64,000 nt of DNA from an uncultured Alphaproteobacteria bacterium. GTDB taxonomy: Bacteria > Pseudomonadota > Alphaproteobacteria > HIMB59. The notes below the pieces were generated by a model. That model was not told where the DNA came from. It ran no database searches and saw only the letters and a program-made list of their open reading frames with translations. The position numbers and the translations under genes are program-made. Below are positions 1 to 8,216 of this stretch, one piece after another. The stretch is from positions 62,001 through 126,000 of the forward strand of contig CABYRQ010000001.1 of NCBI GenBank assembly GCA_902521485.1, given 5' to 3'. Every line of letters begins with the position of its first letter. The first letter of the stretch is position 1.

Positions 1-199
1 GCAATTTTTTGATATGATCAGCCTTTATTTTTGTTTTAGTTACTAAGTTTTGTAGCAATTCCGATAATATTTTTTCATGTCCATACTCACTTTTTATAGT
101 TTTATCCCAAATGATTTTTTCATTTTTAAATAAAGTAATTGAACAGTATGATAAAGAGCTATCGATGCCGATTTCAAAATTTTTTACTTTACTGATCAT
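1..199 (-). CDS. tsaB: TsaB (YeaZ-like) tRNA threonylcarbamoyladenosine protein, N-terminal part, cut by window edge
   Basis: Reading the minus strand from the ATG at 199 gives an open frame to the window edge, about 66 residues. It begins MISKVKNFEIGIDSS and continues with LSYCSITLF and SEYGHEKILSELLQNLV. This is the TsaB N-terminal pattern: an ASKHA-fold beta hairpin with I-D-x-S, then the H-x-x-x-I/L-L segment. TsaB partners TsaD and TsaE in making t6A37 on ANN-decoding tRNAs; tsaE is present at 59627-60076. In many alphaproteobacteria tsaB lies beside nfuA/trpS on one side and rimI/miaB on the other, and all of those genes are in this window. The C-terminus is outside. No later start codon precedes the conserved core, so this start overlaps the divergent deacetylase gene. 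Confidence 0.85.
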   Translation of the reverse strand, partial: MISKVKNFEIGIDSSLSYCSITLFKNEKIIWDKTIKSEYGHEKILSELLQNLVTKTKIKADHIKKL

Positions 200-1166
200 T
201 TTTGTGTCAAATTTTACTTTTCAAATTAGTACATCCTATGCAACAAGTGTGAATGATACAATTCCAAATAATATTTTAATGTATCATCGATTTGGTGAAA
301 ATAAGTATCCCTCAACAAATATACGCGAAGAGCAATTAGTAAGTCATATAGAGTATTTAATGGATCAGGGGTTTAATTTTATCTTTGCTAGAGATCTTTT
401 GTTTGAAGATAAATTACAAAAAAAAACTATTTCAATAACTGTAGATGATGCATATTTATCATTTTTTGAGGTTGGATTACCTATTTTTGAAAAGTATGAG
501 ATACCAGTCACTCTTTTTTTAAATACAGAAAACGTCGGTGGACAAAACTACATGAATTGGACTCAGCTTAGAAGTGCAATAAGTCGTGGTGTAGATATTC
601 AAAACCACACACATTCTCATTCAAGTTTATCTAGTCTTAGTGAAATTGAAATTGTGAATGAAATAGAAAAATCACAGGATCTTATTTTTAAAAATTTAGG
701 TATTACTCCAAATTTATTTGCTTATCCTTTTGGTGAAAATAGCACTACTGCACAACAAGTAGTTTCTCAGTATTTTGATGCTGCATTTGGACAACATTCA
801 GGTGCCTTTTCAATTAATCAAAAATATTTTATACCAAGATTCCCCCTAAATGAGAATTACGGATCTATTAATAGAATAAAAGATGCATCAAGTGTTTTAC
901 CTTTCAATAATGTGCTTATTGAACCCAGCAACCCTTATCAAAGTGAGCCTATTAGTAGATATGCTTTAGATTTTAACGAGGACTCTTCCAACATAAATTG
1001 TTTTATAAGTGATTTTCAAGGATCATTTAATCCAACAATTACATACCTTAATAATAAGTTATTAGTTGAACTTAATCGTTTACCTGTAAAAGGCAGACTT
1101 AGGTTCAATTGCACAAAAGTTAATAATGGTATTTTCTGGTTTGGTTATCAGTATTTAGTTAATTAA
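165..1166 (+). CDS. Secreted polysaccharide deacetylase (NodB/CE4 family)
   Basis: The NodB homology domain is recognisable: an N-terminal strand ILMYHRFGE, motif 1 with the Asp pair in SITVDDAY (residues about 90-97), motif 2 with metal-binding His residues in NHTHSHSSL (about 147-155) and motif 3 AYPFGE (about 186-191). About 100 C-terminal residues after this domain look like an extra beta-rich region that I do not recognise. The ATG at 165 is preferred to the one at 111 because it gives a clean signal peptide (MPISKFFTLLIIF, cleavage near STSYA), so the protein is exported. CE4 enzymes remove N- or O-acetyl groups from peptidoglycan or other polysaccharides; the substrate here is unknown. 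The convergent neighbour is a glucosaminidase-like protein, which hints at a cell wall role. The 3' end overlaps that gene by 8 bases. Confidence 0.82.
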   Translation: MPISKFFTLLIIFVSNFTFQISTSYATSVNDTIPNNILMYHRFGENKYPSTNIREEQLVSHIEYLMDQGFNFIFARDLLFEDKLQKKTISITVDDAYLSFFEVGLPIFEKYEIPVTLFLNTENVGGQNYMNWTQLRSAISRGVDIQNHTHSHSSLSSLSEIEIVNEIEKSQDLIFKNLGITPNLFAYPFGENSTTAQQVVSQYFDAAFGQHSGAFSINQKYFIPRFPLNENYGSINRIKDASSVLPFNNVLIEPSNPYQSEPISRYALDFNEDSSNINCFISDFQGSFNPTITYLNNKLLVELNRLPVKGRLRFNCTKVNNGIFWFGYQYLVN

Positions 1167-1995
1167 ATTTAAATCGATCAAATTCTTGAAGATTATTTGA
1201 AGCAATGATCAGCTCTAATTTATCGACATATTTATCGCCGATCTCAGCATAGGCTGCTAAATATTTCACTTTCATACTAATAGGGTCTGTGTATTTTATG
1301 CGCTCATCAATTCGTCTAATGACACGAAAATTATAATAAGCTTGATGAGTATTGATGTTAAACATATACGCTTCAACACTCTCTGATAAATTTTTAAATT
1401 TTAAAACTGCGTGAGATTTATCCTCATCCCTATCTTGAGGAATGATACCTTTGTCTTCACTTGTAGTCCACTGACCATAAAGAGCATTACCCTCAGTTGC
1501 AAATCTAGACTGTCCCCAACCACTTTCAATAATTGCTTGTCCAAGAGCTAGTGACACTGGAATAATATTAATACGTTGTTTAAGTTTTCTAAAAAGTTTT
1601 GTGTTAATTTCGCTATAATCTAATTTATATTTTTTTGATAACCTAATAATCTCGTCAGTTTCGTTTTTATTTAATTCTTTTCTAGCAAATTTTTTTTCTA
1701 TATTTATTACCATTCTTCTTTCTTGCATAATTGAGGTATTCGAATTGTAAATCAAAGGAAGTGTTACGAGGTAAAATAGTTTTTTCTTTGTTGGAACATC
1801 TTGTATTTCTGAAAAATCATCAGGTAATTCTGATATTATAGGAAGATGACCAATATTTTCTTGCGTTAAAATTTCAGGAATAAAATTATTTTTTTTATAA
1901 TATTTATTTAAATCAACCCAATTATGAAATTCTCCTGCGTTAAGAGATGAATTTAATAAAAATCCAAAAAAAAAAAGTAAAAGACTAGACTTCAA
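1159..1995 (-). CDS. bax: Bax-like glucosaminidase-domain protein, exported
   Basis: The C-terminal half matches the Bax/GH73 glucosaminidase fold: SLALGQAIIESGWGQSRFA contains the expected catalytic Glu (about residue 157), followed by GNALYGQW and a region like the family's substrate-binding part (ESVEAYMFNINTHQAY). Such enzymes cleave the GlcNAc-MurNAc glycan backbone of peptidoglycan. A GTG at 2010 is possible, but the TTG at 1995 gives a textbook signal peptide (MKSSLLLFFFGFLLNSSLNA) and overlaps nfuA by only 11 bases, so I chose it. It probably follows nfuA on the same transcript. Proteins of this family are about 270-280 residues, as here. The bax symbol is by family resemblance; the physiological role is not established. 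Confidence 0.75.
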   Translation of the reverse strand: MKSSLLLFFFGFLLNSSLNAGEFHNWVDLNKYYKKNNFIPEILTQENIGHLPIISELPDDFSEIQDVPTKKKLFYLVTLPLIYNSNTSIMQERRMVINIEKKFARKELNKNETDEIIRLSKKYKLDYSEINTKLFRKLKQRINIIPVSLALGQAIIESGWGQSRFATEGNALYGQWTTSEDKGIIPQDRDEDKSHAVLKFKNLSESVEAYMFNINTHQAYYNFRVIRRIDERIKYTDPISMKVKYLAAYAEIGDKYVDKLELIIASNNLQEFDRFKFN

Positions 1996-2542
1996 CGGGT
2001 CGTACTTCACGGACTTCGGGAATATAATGCTTTAGCATATTTTCAATTCCCATTTTTAAAGTTGCCGTTGAACTCGGACATCCCTGACAGGCCCCTTGCA
2101 TTTGTAAAAATACAACTCCCTCATTATATTTGTCAAATATGATATCTCCACCGTCCATAGCAACAGCTGGTCTAACTTTACTATCTAGAAGCTCTTTGAT
2201 CTTTTTTACAACATCACTATCGTTCTCATCAATTGTATGTCCAGTTGATGCAGATTGCTCTGAGATAATAGGTTTATTCATTGTAAAGTGCTCAATGATA
2301 CAACCCAAAATTGCAGGTTTCATAAGCGTCCAATCATTATCTTTGCCTTTGGTTATAGTGATAAAGTCAGACCCAAAAAAAACACCCTCAACACCTTTAA
2401 TATTGAACAAGTTCATTGCCAAAGGTGAATTTGAGGCAGACTCTTGGTTTTGATAGAACATAGTTCCATCTTTCATGACCTCTTTTCCTGGCAAAAACTT
2501 TAAGGTTGCAGGGTTAGGCGTTGGTTCAGTTTGTACGAACAT
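1985..2542 (-). CDS. nfuA: NfuA/NifU-type iron-sulfur carrier protein
   Basis: This is a two-domain Nfu protein of 185 residues. The N-terminal Nfu domain starts MFVQTEPTPNPATLKFLPG. The C-terminal NifU-like domain carries the cluster-binding C-x-x-C in GACQGCPSS (about residues 151-158). This architecture is the usual alphaproteobacterial and mitochondrial NFU1 form, which delivers 4Fe-4S clusters to client enzymes such as lipoate synthase and aconitase. It lies between trpS and the bax-like gene on the minus strand, in the synteny block that normally leads on to tsaB. The ATG at 2542 is the natural start. Confidence 0.93.
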   Translation of the reverse strand: MFVQTEPTPNPATLKFLPGKEVMKDGTMFYQNQESASNSPLAMNLFNIKGVEGVFFGSDFITITKGKDNDWTLMKPAILGCIIEHFTMNKPIISEQSASTGHTIDENDSDVVKKIKELLDSKVRPAVAMDGGDIIFDKYNEGVVFLQMQGACQGCPSSTATLKMGIENMLKHYIPEVREVRPVEV

Positions 2543-2587
2543 TGCTAATAATATGTCTATAAAATTGGAAATTTCAAGCCAAAGTGT

Positions 2588-3592
2588 CTATCTAAAACCG
2601 ACTATCTTATAGACTTCTTTGAGAATTGGGCCTGCAATTGTGGATGCTTTTTCGCTGCCCATATCTAGGACTTTATTTAATTCATCCTTATTATTGAGAA
2701 GATTTAATATCTCGGTTCTAATTGGTCCTATGACTTGAATTAATTTGTCTGCAAGGTCATTTTTTAATTTTGAATATTCTTTGCCAGCATAACTTACCAG
2801 AGTTTTTTCAATACTTTCATTTGAACAGGCTGACAAAATATTGATTAAATTTAAGCATTCAGGTTTATTTTGTAATTGATCCTTGTCATCAGGAATAAGG
2901 TCTGAGTCAGACTTTGCCTTTTTTATTTTAGAACTTATATCATCATCACTATCAGTTAATAAAATTCTAGAAAATTCAGATGCATCAGATTTTGACATCT
3001 TTTTAGTTCCATCTCGAAGGCTCATTACTCTTGTCGCATTTCCATAAATAAGTGGTTCTGGCAGTGGAAAGAAGTCTACTTTAAAATCATTATTAAATTT
3101 TTGTGCAATGTCTCTTGACAGTTCTAAATGCTGTTTTTGATCATCACCCACTGGAACATGTGTTGCAAGGTAAGCAAGAATATCTGCAGCCATTAAGTTT
3201 GGATAAACCATTAAACCAACACTTACGTTTTCTTTATTCTTTCCAGCTTTATCTTTGAACTGTGTCATTCTATTAAGCCAACCAATTCGACTGACACAAT
3301 TAAATACCCAAGCAAGCTGAGAGTGTTCTGCTACACTTGATTGTTGAAAAATAATTTGTTTTTTATAGTCCACTCCTGCTGCAATAAACGATGCTAATAC
3401 CTCAAGTGTGTTTGAGCGAAGCTCAGCCGGATTTTGCTCAACAGTAATAGCGTGTTGGTCTACAACACAATAAATACATTCAAATTCTTTTTGAAGCTCT
3501 ACAAAGTTTTTTATCGCACCAAGATAGTTACCTAAATGCAGGGTTCCTGTTGGTTGAACACCAGAAAAAACTCTTTTTTGGAAACTGCTCAT
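2588..3592 (-). CDS. trpS: Tryptophanyl-tRNA synthetase
   Basis: Class I synthetase of about 334 residues, the usual bacterial length. The HIGH-type signature is TGTLHLGNYLGA near the N-terminus and the KMSKS loop is GTKKMSKSD (about residues 195-203). It charges tRNA-Trp in the cytoplasm. The TTG at 3598 would extend the reading frame by two residues, but the ATG at 3592 (MSSFQKRVFSGVQPTG) is more likely. In many alphaproteobacteria murJ (mviN) sits between glnD and trpS; here only about 75 bases separate them and that gene is absent. Confidence 0.96.
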   Translation of the reverse strand: MSSFQKRVFSGVQPTGTLHLGNYLGAIKNFVELQKEFECIYCVVDQHAITVEQNPAELRSNTLEVLASFIAAGVDYKKQIIFQQSSVAEHSQLAWVFNCVSRIGWLNRMTQFKDKAGKNKENVSVGLMVYPNLMAADILAYLATHVPVGDDQKQHLELSRDIAQKFNNDFKVDFFPLPEPLIYGNATRVMSLRDGTKKMSKSDASEFSRILLTDSDDDISSKIKKAKSDSDLIPDDKDQLQNKPECLNLINILSACSNESIEKTLVSYAGKEYSKLKNDLADKLIQVIGPIRTEILNLLNNKDELNKVLDMGSEKASTIAGPILKEVYKIVGFR

Positions 3593-3667
3593 ATTCAAAT
3601 ATTATTAAAATTGATATCAGAATTATCTAATAATATCGAGGGACTAAAATTGACTAACATAAAAAAC

Positions 3668-6220
3668 CTAAAAAATAGACATCAAATCCTTTTCAATTGA
3701 TTTGAGTAATTTTTCATCTTTGATTTTTTGGTTATTGCTATTCGTTAATTGAAAAATATCGAAAACCTTTTCCCCGTATGTAGAGATTTTTGCTGATTGG
3801 ACACTTATTTGTTTGTTATGAAATACTCCCAAAATATCCATTAACAATCCAGGTCTATCGCCAGATAATATTTGAAAAGTAGTTACTTGCTTACTCATAT
3901 TGTTATCAATTGTAATTTGAGGATTTACAGCAAGTTTTTGCAGACCTTTGATAAATGACCGTAAGGGTTTAAAATCTTTTTGATCAAGAGCACTCATTAC
4001 ATGTTTAGCTGCTCTTTTTTGTTCGTTTAAATCTAAAACACCTTTATTCAAAAAATTGGTTACCCAAAACACATCAATTACTTGATTGTTATTTAAAGAT
4101 ATTATTCTAGAACTAAGAATATTCGATTGAGAGTGTGTAAACCCCGAAACAATATCTTTTAAAATTCCTGGTCTATTTTTACTTGTGACAACAACAGCAC
4201 TATATTCTTTATTTTCATAATTAAGAAAATTTACAGAGTTAATAACCTTTGCTTTTTTATTTCTCTGGTAAATTTTAAAGATATCGACGATCATTCTTGA
4301 TGAAAAGGCTTCCCAGAATTGATTTGGAAATTCATTTATCGAATTTTTTATAAACTTTTTTAAATTAGCATCAGATTTTTGTAATACTGATTTCTTTAAA
4401 GATTCTTGAACAGAAGTAGAATAAGTTTTTGTATCTAGACCTCTTTGCAGAAAATCTCTTGCATTATAAAATAAACTTCTAAGCAGGCTTATTCTCCATT
4501 CGTTTAGAACGTTTGGTCCGACAGAGGCAATGTCACATAAAGTAAAAAGAAACAATGAGTTTATTTTTTCTTCTGTGTTTGCAATAGAAGTAAATTTAGC
4601 AATTGCCTCAGGACTTTGAGTGTCATTTTTAAAAGCTGTATCGCTCATTGCTAAATGATTTTCAACTAACCACAATGTCAATTCTTTTACTTCTTCTGAT
4701 ACAGGAAGTCTTTTTAGGACCTTTTTGGTCAACTCTGTTCCATAAACAGAATGATTTTTTGGCCCCTTCTTTCCAATGTCATGAAATAGTAAAGCGATGT
4801 GAAGGGCTTCTCTTGAGGATAGCCTGCTATATATTTCATTATAAAAGGATTTTTGTCTTAGCTCATTTAGATTGTGCAGTGTTAATAATAAGTGTTCGTC
4901 GGTGGTGTAGTGATGATAAATATCAAACTGCACTTGTCCCCAAACTCTGCCAAACTCAGGAAATATTTCGCTAAATAGCTGGGTATCATTAAAATCATGA
5001 AGGGCTTGTATAGGATTTTTTTTGGAGACAACAATATTTAAAAATGATTGGAGGTGCTGTTTATCTGTGGTTTTTTTTAAAACTTTTCTTTTTTCCTCGA
5101 CGGTCTTTAAAAAGCGAGGATGAATGAGTAAATTATGTTCCAAGGATTTTTCAAAGACGTTTGCCCATTTTAGTTGAAGGTTTTTAGCGGTATTATTTTT
5201 TAAATTCAGAAAACCTTTTTCAATTATAAATTCTTTTTCTAATGATTTAGTTTTAGTGGGTTTTCTTTTATAAATTGTTTTGATTATTAAATCCTCTGGA
5301 AGCTTTGAATAAAAGGTTCTTAAGAGAGAATTAATCTTTGCAACATTCACAAACAAATCTTTCATAAAAATCTCCACTCCTTTTTCCTTCTTTTTATCTT
5401 TGTAAGAGAGTTTTTTTGAAATTTTTAATTGATTTTCAATAGATAAAACATCGCCTTTACTTTCGTTAAATAAATGAATAAATGCTCGAATGGTTAAGAG
5501 AAATTTCCAAGCATTCTTTAATTCTTTAATTTCCTCTTTGGTATAGATATTAATAGACGTTAAGTCTTCTAATTTATAAATGTTAAACATAAAGATCGAT
5601 ACCCACAGTATGGTATGAATATCTCTAAGACCCCCAATACCCTCTTTGATATTCGGCTCTAAATTACTTTTAATTCCTATTCGATAGTCATGTCTTTCAA
5701 CCAACTCTATAAGCTTTAATTCGCTGAGCTTTAGGGGATTTTGTTTTCCAATTAAAATCTTAATGGACCGAACAAACTCACCATATTGAATTTCATCACC
5801 AATAATAAAACGAGTCTCAACAAATTTTGTAATTGTCTTTGTATCTTTCTTAGAATCGATTAATGCCTGTTTAATTGTTAAGAAAGATATTCCAACTTCT
5901 AATCCAATATCCCACAGTGTATTATTTAATTGAGTAATAAAATCTCTTATATTTTTATTAGATTTTTTATAAATAAATAGTAAGTCAACATCACTTTTTG
6001 GTGACAAGTCATGTCTGCCGTACCCACCTACAGCGATTAAAGAGAAATCTTCTATTGGATAAATATTATAAATTCCTTTAACTATTTCTTTTACAACTGT
6101 ATCAACAAGATCTGTATGATTTTTATTAAAATAGAAGCCATCATTAGTTGATGCTAATTTTTTGAATAAATCAATTCTACTAGACTGATATTTTTTTTTT
6201 AATTTGAGAACATCTCGCAT
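3668..6220 (-). CDS. glnD: PII uridylyltransferase / uridylyl-removing enzyme GlnD
   Basis: 850 residues with the full GlnD domain series. The nucleotidyltransferase signature is GGYGRHDLSPKSDVDLLFI (about residues 65-83). The HD hydrolase motif is HIALLFHDIGKKGPKNHS in the middle. Two C-terminal ACT domains begin near VVVTSKNRPGILKDI and FQILSGDRPGLLMDI. GlnD senses glutamine and adds or removes UMP on PII proteins, controlling glutamine synthetase and nitrogen genes. The HD and nucleotidyltransferase catalytic residues are intact, so both activities should be present. No glnB/glnK is in this window. Its presence argues against a minimal SAR11 that lacks the PII cascade, an inference from what I know of those genomes. 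Confidence 0.95.
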   Translation of the reverse strand: MRDVLKLKKKYQSSRIDLFKKLASTNDGFYFNKNHTDLVDTVVKEIVKGIYNIYPIEDFSLIAVGGYGRHDLSPKSDVDLLFIYKKSNKNIRDFITQLNNTLWDIGLEVGISFLTIKQALIDSKKDTKTITKFVETRFIIGDEIQYGEFVRSIKILIGKQNPLKLSELKLIELVERHDYRIGIKSNLEPNIKEGIGGLRDIHTILWVSIFMFNIYKLEDLTSINIYTKEEIKELKNAWKFLLTIRAFIHLFNESKGDVLSIENQLKISKKLSYKDKKKEKGVEIFMKDLFVNVAKINSLLRTFYSKLPEDLIIKTIYKRKPTKTKSLEKEFIIEKGFLNLKNNTAKNLQLKWANVFEKSLEHNLLIHPRFLKTVEEKRKVLKKTTDKQHLQSFLNIVVSKKNPIQALHDFNDTQLFSEIFPEFGRVWGQVQFDIYHHYTTDEHLLLTLHNLNELRQKSFYNEIYSRLSSREALHIALLFHDIGKKGPKNHSVYGTELTKKVLKRLPVSEEVKELTLWLVENHLAMSDTAFKNDTQSPEAIAKFTSIANTEEKINSLFLFTLCDIASVGPNVLNEWRISLLRSLFYNARDFLQRGLDTKTYSTSVQESLKKSVLQKSDANLKKFIKNSINEFPNQFWEAFSSRMIVDIFKIYQRNKKAKVINSVNFLNYENKEYSAVVVTSKNRPGILKDIVSGFTHSQSNILSSRIISLNNNQVIDVFWVTNFLNKGVLDLNEQKRAAKHVMSALDQKDFKPLRSFIKGLQKLAVNPQITIDNNMSKQVTTFQILSGDRPGLLMDILGVFHNKQISVQSAKISTYGEKVFDIFQLTNSNNQKIKDEKLLKSIEKDLMSIF

Positions 6221-6234
6221 TTATAAATTTTATA

Positions 6235-7695
6235 TTAAAAATTCCTAATCAAGCTATAAAGTTGTTCAGTTTTGCCTGATTTTGGTACTTTTTGAATAGA
6301 CGAAACCTTTTTTTGCTCCGCCAATGTTAAAGATTTAAGATCAAGCTGTTTTAATAAAAAAGAAGAACCCTTAGTTATAGAGTATAAAAAATTTAATACA
6401 CACCCAATCTGATAAGCTAACTTTTTTTCATCACTTGATAAATAAGATAAATAGCTACTTAATTCTTTTTCAATAACCCTCTGGTCTAAGATATTTTTCG
6501 TGTGCCTTAAATACACTAAATATGCAATAAATACCTTTTCTGATTGTTCTATTCCTACTAGAGGACTATTTAATATTAGGTTGAATGCATAAGAAGCTCT
6601 AATTTTGGCTGTTTGCTCCCATCCCAAATCTGAAATAATACATGAGAGTTTTATTACTCTCAGCTGGTTAGGGGACATTTTTAAATTTATAAATTTTAAA
6701 TAAACATTTTTAATCCAAGCAAAAGTCTTTTTATTAAATATTAAAAAACGACATCTACTTTTAGCTATTAATTCTAAAGAAATTTCAGTTGGATCTAAAA
6801 GCCTTTGCTTTTTGGAAAGATTTTCGTAAATGAAACCCTCTCTAATCCCGTACCTTGGATAAATAAACTGCTCGCAGTTTGATAATTTTAACACCTTGTC
6901 CAATACTTCTATTGCAATATGAATATGTTTTATTCTGTCGACAGAAATTTTCGGAATTTTTTGTAGATCATCAATCTCAATTTTTTGTAATTCTGATTTT
7001 AATTCATAAAAATTTTTCCGAGAGATACTCAAGTTATGTATTTCATTAAAGGGCAATTTATTAAAATAAATATAACATCTTGCAATTGTCCTAAATGCCC
7101 CACCAATTAAATAGAAGATTTTTTGATTTTTATGTTTTGAATTTATTTCTTTGTTAATTTTTTTATGCTCTTTATGTTCTTTAGTGAAGTTTAATATACC
7201 CAAAGGAAAAGAAGATATATTTTTAATTTTATGTGGTGTTATTTGTGCTAATTCAAGACTACCACCTCCCATATCAATAATGGTCCCATTGGCCCTAGGT
7301 ATTGCAGAACGAACGCCTAGTGTGGCATAGGAGGCCTCTTGTCTTCCAGATAAAGTTAAAACTTTTCCCTTAAAAACTTTTTGTATCTTATTTGTAATTT
7401 GTTTTTTGTTAGAAGCATTTCGAATTGCTGCAGTACACAAAGCGACAGAGTGGTTAGGTTTTATTTCTTCAATTATTGAGTTAAAAAAAATTATTGAGTT
7501 GATACATTTTTTTTCAGCTTCTTTGCTGATCAATTTTGTTTTTGGAAGGTATTCACCTAACCCACAAAAAAATTTTTTATTATAGAGCACATCAGGGCTT
7601 CTCATATTGCCCCTAAATACACACAATCTTACTGAATTTGACCCTATATCTATTACTGCAATAGAATCTTTTTTATTAAGCATATTATATTGCAT
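6235..7695 (-). CDS. ppx: Exopolyphosphatase / Ppx-GppA phosphatase
   Basis: The N-terminus carries the ASKHA phosphate-1 loop IDIGSNSVRL, and the second loop GTIIDMGGGSLEL is present. About 180 C-terminal residues form the helical HD-like region typical of long Ppx proteins; total 486 residues. The enzyme releases phosphate from polyphosphate ends or acts on pppGpp. It is divergent from sixA-ppk with only 11 bases between start codons, so the polyphosphate hydrolase and synthase are back to back. Either ATG, 7695 or 7683 (MLNKKDS), could be used; the second widens the gap to 23 bases. Ppx versus GppA specificity cannot be told from sequence; the ppk neighbour favours Ppx. Confidence 0.88.
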   Translation of the reverse strand: MQYNMLNKKDSIAVIDIGSNSVRLCVFRGNMRSPDVLYNKKFFCGLGEYLPKTKLISKEAEKKCINSIIFFNSIIEEIKPNHSVALCTAAIRNASNKKQITNKIQKVFKGKVLTLSGRQEASYATLGVRSAIPRANGTIIDMGGGSLELAQITPHKIKNISSFPLGILNFTKEHKEHKKINKEINSKHKNQKIFYLIGGAFRTIARCYIYFNKLPFNEIHNLSISRKNFYELKSELQKIEIDDLQKIPKISVDRIKHIHIAIEVLDKVLKLSNCEQFIYPRYGIREGFIYENLSKKQRLLDPTEISLELIAKSRCRFLIFNKKTFAWIKNVYLKFINLKMSPNQLRVIKLSCIISDLGWEQTAKIRASYAFNLILNSPLVGIEQSEKVFIAYLVYLRHTKNILDQRVIEKELSSYLSYLSSDEKKLAYQIGCVLNFLYSITKGSSFLLKQLDLKSLTLAEQKKVSSIQKVPKSGKTEQLYSLIRNF

Positions 7696-7706
7696 ATATT
7701 TAACAG

Positions 7707-8216
7707 ATGATTGAAAAAAAACTATTTTTATTACGTCACGCTAAATCCTCTTGGAAAAATTTAGAATTAGACGATCATGAAAGACCATTATCTGAGAGGG
7801 GGATTTTTAGTTGCAAAGTAATGGCAACGCATATTTTTAAAAAACTAAATTTTAAAGATATCTCAATTTTTTCATCGAATTCAAAAAGAACACAAGAGAC
7901 TTGCAAAAAAATATTTAAAGACTCAATTAAAGTTAATTTTGAGAGTGAACTATATACTTTCAACTTTAACGATTTAATTAAATGGATAAAAAAAATTAAA
8001 ATTAACAAAAATTTAATGATAGTAGGTCATAATCCAGCTTTGATTGATTTAATTAACTATATTGCAAAAGATAAAATAATAAAATTTCCAACATGTGCAT
8101 TTTGCGAGATTAATCTATATATTAATTCCTGGAGTGAGATAAAAAAAAATACTGGTGAAATTAAAGAACTACAATTAGCAAAAAGACTTAAAAGTTATAA
8201 TTACAAGAATGAATAA
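7707..8216 (+). CDS. SixA-type histidine phosphatase
   Basis: A short (169 aa) histidine phosphatase superfamily protein. The catalytic RHG-type motif appears near the start as FLLRHAKSSWKN, and the second conserved His lies in MIVGHNPALIDL. SixA removes phosphate from phosphohistidine; other members act on small phosphorylated metabolites. The target here is not known. The gene overlaps the start of ppk by 8 bases and should be co-transcribed with ppk and phoR, so it belongs to the phosphorus cluster. The N-terminus matches the family directly at the ATG. Confidence 0.82.
   Translation: MIEKKLFLLRHAKSSWKNLELDDHERPLSERGIFSCKVMATHIFKKLNFKDISIFSSNSKRTQETCKKIFKDSIKVNFESELYTFNFNDLIKWIKKIKINKNLMIVGHNPALIDLINYIAKDKIIKFPTCAFCEINLYINSWSEIKKNTGEIKELQLAKRLKSYNYKNE

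Noticed and set aside
2130-2453. 107-residue plus-strand frame opposite nfuA
   Set aside because: It lies wholly antisense to a well-conserved gene and its predicted protein has no recognisable motif.
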